DNA of 9,124 nt from an uncultured Clostridia bacterium. Its GTDB lineage: Bacteria > Bacillota > Clostridia > Christensenellales > Aristaeellaceae. The stretch spans positions 1 to 9,124 of the forward strand of contig CALCTW010000020.1 in NCBI GenBank assembly GCA_937907055.1. The letters are read 5' to 3'. Positions 6,714 to 9,124 of the stretch are shown piece after piece (position 1 is the first letter of the stretch; every line of letters begins with the position of its first letter). The notes beneath the pieces were generated by a model that made no database searches, was not told the DNA's origin, and saw only the letters and a program-made list of their open reading frames with translations. A program made the position numbers and the translations under genes.

Positions 6714-6746
6714 CGAAAAAGCCTGCCCCTTTGCAGGAACAGGCTT
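6714..6746 (-). terminator. intrinsic terminator for the minus-strand phosphorylase transcript
   Basis: Read on the minus strand, AAGCCTGTTCC (6746-6736), loop TGCAAA, GGGGCAGGCTT (6729-6719) form an 11-bp RNA stem with two G-U pairs, followed by a T run. On the plus strand these two pairs become C-A mismatches and no T run follows, which fixes the orientation. It lies about 250 bp past the phosphorylase stop and faces the terminator at 6645-6671. Confidence 0.75.
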
Positions 6747-6785
6747 GGCTTATGAACTTATCGACCTCGTGACTCCGTTCCCCCA

Positions 6786-6989
6786 GAGCCTGAGAGCAAA
6801 TCAAACGAACAGAGATGCGCCGTCTATTTTTTCGTTCCGGCTAAGCTGAACGGAGGGAGGCGTAGCAGCGCTACGTTGACCGAAGTGAAGCAACGCCGGG
6901 GCGAAAAAGAGACAAGCAGATCGTCCGTTTGCATTTGTATCGAAGGCTCAAGACAAGCAGGTCGTTCGGTTGCATTTGCTCGAAGGCTC
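6786..6989. repeat. long imperfect palindrome with an extra tandem arm (MITE- or REP-like)
   Basis: The left arm (6786-6840) begins GAGCCT and ends TTTTTTCGTTCCGG. The right arm (6896-6949) begins CCGGGGCGAAAAA and ends CGAAGGCTC, its imperfect inverse complement. The right arm's outer 40 bp (6910-6949) is repeated in tandem at 6951-6989, ending 4 bp from the phosphorylase stop codon. The central loop (6841-6895) holds further hairpins: CGTAGC-AGC-GCTACG (6861-6875) and CGTTG/CAACG (6874-6878 and 6891-6895). No reading frame in it looks real. It may be a mobile palindromic repeat or a structured 3' untranslated region. Confidence 0.6.
6910..6989. repeat. two tandem copies of a 39-40 bp unit
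   Basis: Unit A (6910-6949) and unit B (6951-6989) share AGACAAGCAG, TCGT, GCATTTG and CGAAGGCTC in the same order with a few substitutions and one length change. A third, diverged copy lies inverted at 6786-6825. Confidence 0.85.
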
Positions 6990-6993
6990 CATC

Positions 6994-9124
6994 TTACACA
7001 TGCCAGATCTCGGACGCGTACTCCTTGACCGTACGGTCGGAAGAGAACTGACCGGAGGCGGACACGCAGCGCAGGCACTTGGCCGCGAAGGCCTTTTCAT
7101 CGCGGGTATCGCGGATGCAGCGCAGCTTGGTCTCCAGATAGGAATGGAAATCGAGGAAGAGATAATAATGATCCGGCTTGTGCCAGGAAGCGCCGTAGAG
7201 CAGGGAGTTGTACAGCTCCTTCAGGCCGCCGGTGGGATCCTCAACGGTGAGGAGGGCATCCACCGCGCGCTCCAGCACGGGATCGTTATCATAGATGGCG
7301 AGAGAGGAATAGGTGGGCTTGGCCGCCTCGATCTGATCGAGCGTGGCGCCGAAGATGTAGTTGTTCTCCGCGCCGGAAAGGTTGACGATCTCGATATTGG
7401 CGCCGTCATAGGTGCCCAGCGTAACCGCGCCGTTCATCATGAGCTTCATGTTGCCGGTGCCGCTGGCCTCGGTGCCCGCGGGAGAGATCTGCTCCGAAAT
7501 ATCGGCGGCGGGAATGATCTTTTCGGCGTAGGAGCAATTGTAGTTGTGCACGAAGACCACGCGCATCTTATCCTGCATGAAGGGATCGTTGTTGATCATA
7601 TCCGCGATCTTGCAGATGAAATAGATGATGGACTTGGCGCGCGCGTAGCCGGGCGCGGACTTGGCGCCGAAGATGAAGGCGACAGGCGGCAGATCCTGAA
7701 TGGTGCCGTCCTTGAGGCCCTGATAGATGGCCAGGATGGACAGGGCATTGAGCAGCTGACGCTTGTATTCATGCAGACGCTTGACCTGAACATCGAAGAC
7801 GAAATGCTCCGGAATGCGGACACCTTCCTGCTTGAAGATGTAATCCGCCAGCTGCTTTTTCTTTTCCTTCTTGACCTGAATGAAATCGGCCAGCATGGTA
7901 TCATCCATCTTGGCGGCGAGACCGGAAAGCAGTTCGGGCTGACGGATGAAATCACCTTCCACATAACGGGAGATGAGGGCGGTCAGTTCCGGGTTGCAAA
8001 GGCCCAGCCAGCGGCGCTGGGTGATGCCGTTGGTCTTGTTGGAGAACATTTCGGGAGAAAGCTCATACCAGGCGTGAAGGACATCATCCTTCAGGATCTG
8101 GGAGTGGATGGCCGCGACACCGTTGACCGCGTGGCCGCCGTACATGGCAAGATAGGCCATGTGCACGGTGTTATCCTGCAGAAGAAGCAGCTTATCGAGG
8201 TTCTCGGTCACGCGCATCTTGCGCAGTTCCATGTTCTGACGGGCATCCAGACGGCGGATGATCGCAGCCAGATCGGCGGAGACGGCAGCGAGAAGATCGA
8301 TATTCCACTTTTCGAGGGCTTCCTGCATGACGGTGTGGTTGGTGTAGGCAAAGGTACGCTTGGCGATGTCGAAGGCGGCATCGAACTCAATGCCCTTGAG
8401 GCCCAGCAGACGGATGAGCTCCGGAATGCACATGGTGGGATGGGTGTCATTGAGCTGGACGGCGTAGAACTCCGGGAAACGGGAATAATCGGTGCCGTGC
8501 TGCTCTTCGAAAACACGCAGCATATCCTGCAGGGAGGCGGAGCAAAGCACATACTGCTGCTTGATGCGCTGGATCTTACCGGCGAGCAGGGAGTCATTGG
8601 GGTAAAGGAGCTTGATGACGTCCTCGGCCACGTTCTTATCAGCGGAAGCGGCGGCATAATCCTGCGCGTTGAACAGATCGATATCGAGCTCGTGGAGAGA
8701 CTCGGTCTGCCACAGACGGAGGGTGCCGATGATGCTGCCCTCGCCGTAGCCGAGGATGTTGACCGCCTTTTTTAAGGAGTAGTGTGCGCTCTGGGAAACG
8801 AAGATGACTGGCTTGAGACCGACCAGAGAAATGACATTAGCAAAGCCGCGAGCCCGGATGTTGTGGGGGCTTTCGGAGGCACCCGCAGTCACCTCCTCCA
8901 TGATCTCCTGATATGACATACCGCGGTTCTCTTTCAGATAATCCGAAAGATTTGCCAGCATATATGCGGTCTCGGTGGGATGCAGATGCAGCAGCTGCCG
9001 GTCGGAACAGCTACGGATGGGAGCAGACTGCTTCGTTTTGCCGTAGTCGGGGAGTTTGATGCGGAAGTCCCAGTTATTTTTTACGCAGATATCTCTGACA
9101 ACCAGCGGGAAGAACTGAGACTGC
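6994..9124 (-). CDS. glgP: glycogen phosphorylase C-terminal two-thirds fused in frame to a foreign N-terminal segment; start beyond right edge
   Basis: The 709 codons in the window are open to the right edge and end with TAA at 6996-6994. From TLRLW (about 8730) onward the protein is a PLP-dependent alpha-glucan phosphorylase, which releases glucose-1-phosphate from glycogen or starch in the cytoplasm. Visible family marks include TLRLW, LNDTHP, AYTNHT, FSNKTNGITQRRWL, FDVQVKRLHEYKRQ and IPAADISEQISPAGTEASG, followed by GTGNMKLMMNGAV, whose Lys binds PLP (about 7430-7475), and the standard ending FSSDRTVKEYASEIWHV. The part before TLRLW should be the phosphorylase N-terminal region of roughly 280 residues, but none of its usual motifs (for example YYLSMEFL or GNGGLGRLAACFLDS) is present in the window; unrelated sequence is there instead. 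Codon use in the phosphorylase part is strongly biased (CTG, AAG, CAG, GCC), as in a well-expressed gene. There is no in-frame TAG. No promoter is visible. Confidence 0.9.
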   Translation of the reverse strand, partial: QSQFFPLVVRDICVKNNWDFRIKLPDYGKTKQSAPIRSCSDRQLLHLHPTETAYMLANLSDYLKENRGMSYQEIMEEVTAGASESPHNIRARGFANVISLVGLKPVIFVSQSAHYSLKKAVNILGYGEGSIIGTLRLWQTESLHELDIDLFNAQDYAAASADKNVAEDVIKLLYPNDSLLAGKIQRIKQQYVLCSASLQDMLRVFEEQHGTDYSRFPEFYAVQLNDTHPTMCIPELIRLLGLKGIEFDAAFDIAKRTFAYTNHTVMQEALEKWNIDLLAAVSADLAAIIRRLDARQNMELRKMRVTENLDKLLLLQDNTVHMAYLAMYGGHAVNGVAAIHSQILKDDVLHAWYELSPEMFSNKTNGITQRRWLGLCNPELTALISRYVEGDFIRQPELLSGLAAKMDDTMLADFIQVKKEKKKQLADYIFKQEGVRIPEHFVFDVQVKRLHEYKRQLLNALSILAIYQGLKDGTIQDLPPVAFIFGAKSAPGYARAKSIIYFICKIADMINNDPFMQDKMRVVFVHNYNCSYAEKIIPAADISEQISPAGTEASGTGNMKLMMNGAVTLGTYDGANIEIVNLSGAENNYIFGATLDQIEAAKPTYSSLAIYDNDPVLERAVDALLTVEDPTGGLKELYNSLLYGASWHKPDHYYLFLDFHSYLETKLRCIRDTRDEKAFAAKCLRCVSASGQFSSDRTVKEYASEIWHV
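8750..9124 (-). other. group II PLP-decarboxylase-like segment at the head of the phosphorylase frame
   Basis: About 120 residues upstream of TLRLW do not resemble glycogen phosphorylase. GLKPVIFVSQSAHYSLKKA followed by VNILGYGEGSI matches the style of group II PLP-dependent decarboxylases (glutamate/tyrosine/aromatic amino acid decarboxylases), in which SxxAHYSxxKAxxxLGxG is a hallmark that includes the His stacked over PLP. Further upstream are DYLKENRGMSYQEIMEEV and LHLHPTETAYMLANL; the usual SGGTxAN motif is not seen. The join falls at GYG, a tripeptide plausible in both families at that point. Codons here are less biased (GCT, TCT, TCA, TTA, CCA appear) than in the phosphorylase part. 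It could be a true recombination product, a decayed gene fusion or an assembly chimera. Decarboxylase identity is moderately sure; the mismatch with phosphorylase is surer. Confidence 0.55.

Larger units (their letters stand above)
6543..6993. other. intergenic region without genes
   Basis: This 451-bp stretch lies between convergent genes. It holds the two facing terminators and the palindromic repeat element. I saw no tRNA (no T-loop GTTCGA motif), no convincing small ORF and no recognisable riboswitch on either strand. Positions 6747-6785 are unassigned. Confidence 0.6.

Noticed and set aside
6714..6930. 6S RNA, SRP RNA, tmRNA or riboswitch on the minus strand
   Set aside because: The region is hairpin-rich but I could not match any conserved core. 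The terminator and palindromic repeat explain the structure seen.
6910..6989. CRISPR array
   Set aside because: Only two adjacent copies with no spacer between them, plus an inverted one; this is a tandem/palindromic repeat.
6543..6993. Suppressor tRNA gene in the intergenic region
   Set aside because: I looked for a T-loop and a cloverleaf with CTA anticodon on both strands and found none; if one exists it lies outside the window.
6970..8775. 601-codon plus-strand open frame
   Set aside because: It is antisense to the glycogen phosphorylase frame and arises from its biased codon use; the minus strand carries all the phosphorylase motifs.

Overview
The GC-moderate base composition and gene families suggest a Gram-positive Clostridia-like bacterium, probably gut-associated. 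The evidence is an ECF sigma factor paired with a DUF4367-type anti-sigma factor, a DNRLRE/RHS (YD-repeat) surface protein, a DUF1492/sigma-like phage-type regulator, and a glycogen phosphorylase. This placement is inferred from families, not from a marker gene.

Layout. (1) Positions 5263 down to 1 hold four genes in line on the minus strand: an ECF sigma factor (5263-4694), an overlapping membrane anti-sigma factor (4697-3924), a small secreted protein (3850-3461), and a large RHS protein (3418 to the left edge, still open). A hairpin that looks like both a terminator and a Shine-Dalgarno-sequestering element lies between the anti-sigma gene and the secreted-protein gene. (2) Positions 5264-5485 form a divergent promoter region with a perfect consensus sigma-A promoter (TTGACA-N17-TATAAT) facing right. 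(3) Positions 5486-6115 hold a DUF1492-like regulator on the plus strand. (4) Positions 6252-6542 hold a small three-helix membrane protein, followed by an intrinsic terminator. (5) Positions 6543-6993 contain no gene. They carry convergent terminators and a long imperfect palindrome with an additional tandem arm. (6) Positions 6994-9124, minus strand, encode the C-terminal two-thirds of glycogen phosphorylase. Its N-terminal part is replaced, in frame, by an unrelated segment that looks like a group II PLP-dependent decarboxylase.

Main observation. Three separate genes (small secreted protein, anti-sigma factor, DUF1492-like regulator) are each broken by exactly one in-frame TAG. In each case the frame continues at once into the expected remainder of the protein, with no frameshift. 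Reading TAG as Gln gives LQPGE, YIPQGM and CEQMHFS, all natural in context. Every credible gene end in the window is TAA or TGA. This is the pattern expected if TAG is a sense codon (probably Gln). The roughly 1,850 codons of the RHS and phosphorylase genes contain no in-frame TAG, so TAG would have to be rare or confined to certain genes. Independent nonsense mutations remain the main alternative.

How the genes may work together (inference): the anti-sigma factor holds the ECF sigma factor at the membrane, and release of sigma switches on the downstream secreted-protein/RHS pair, whose products act at or outside the cell surface.
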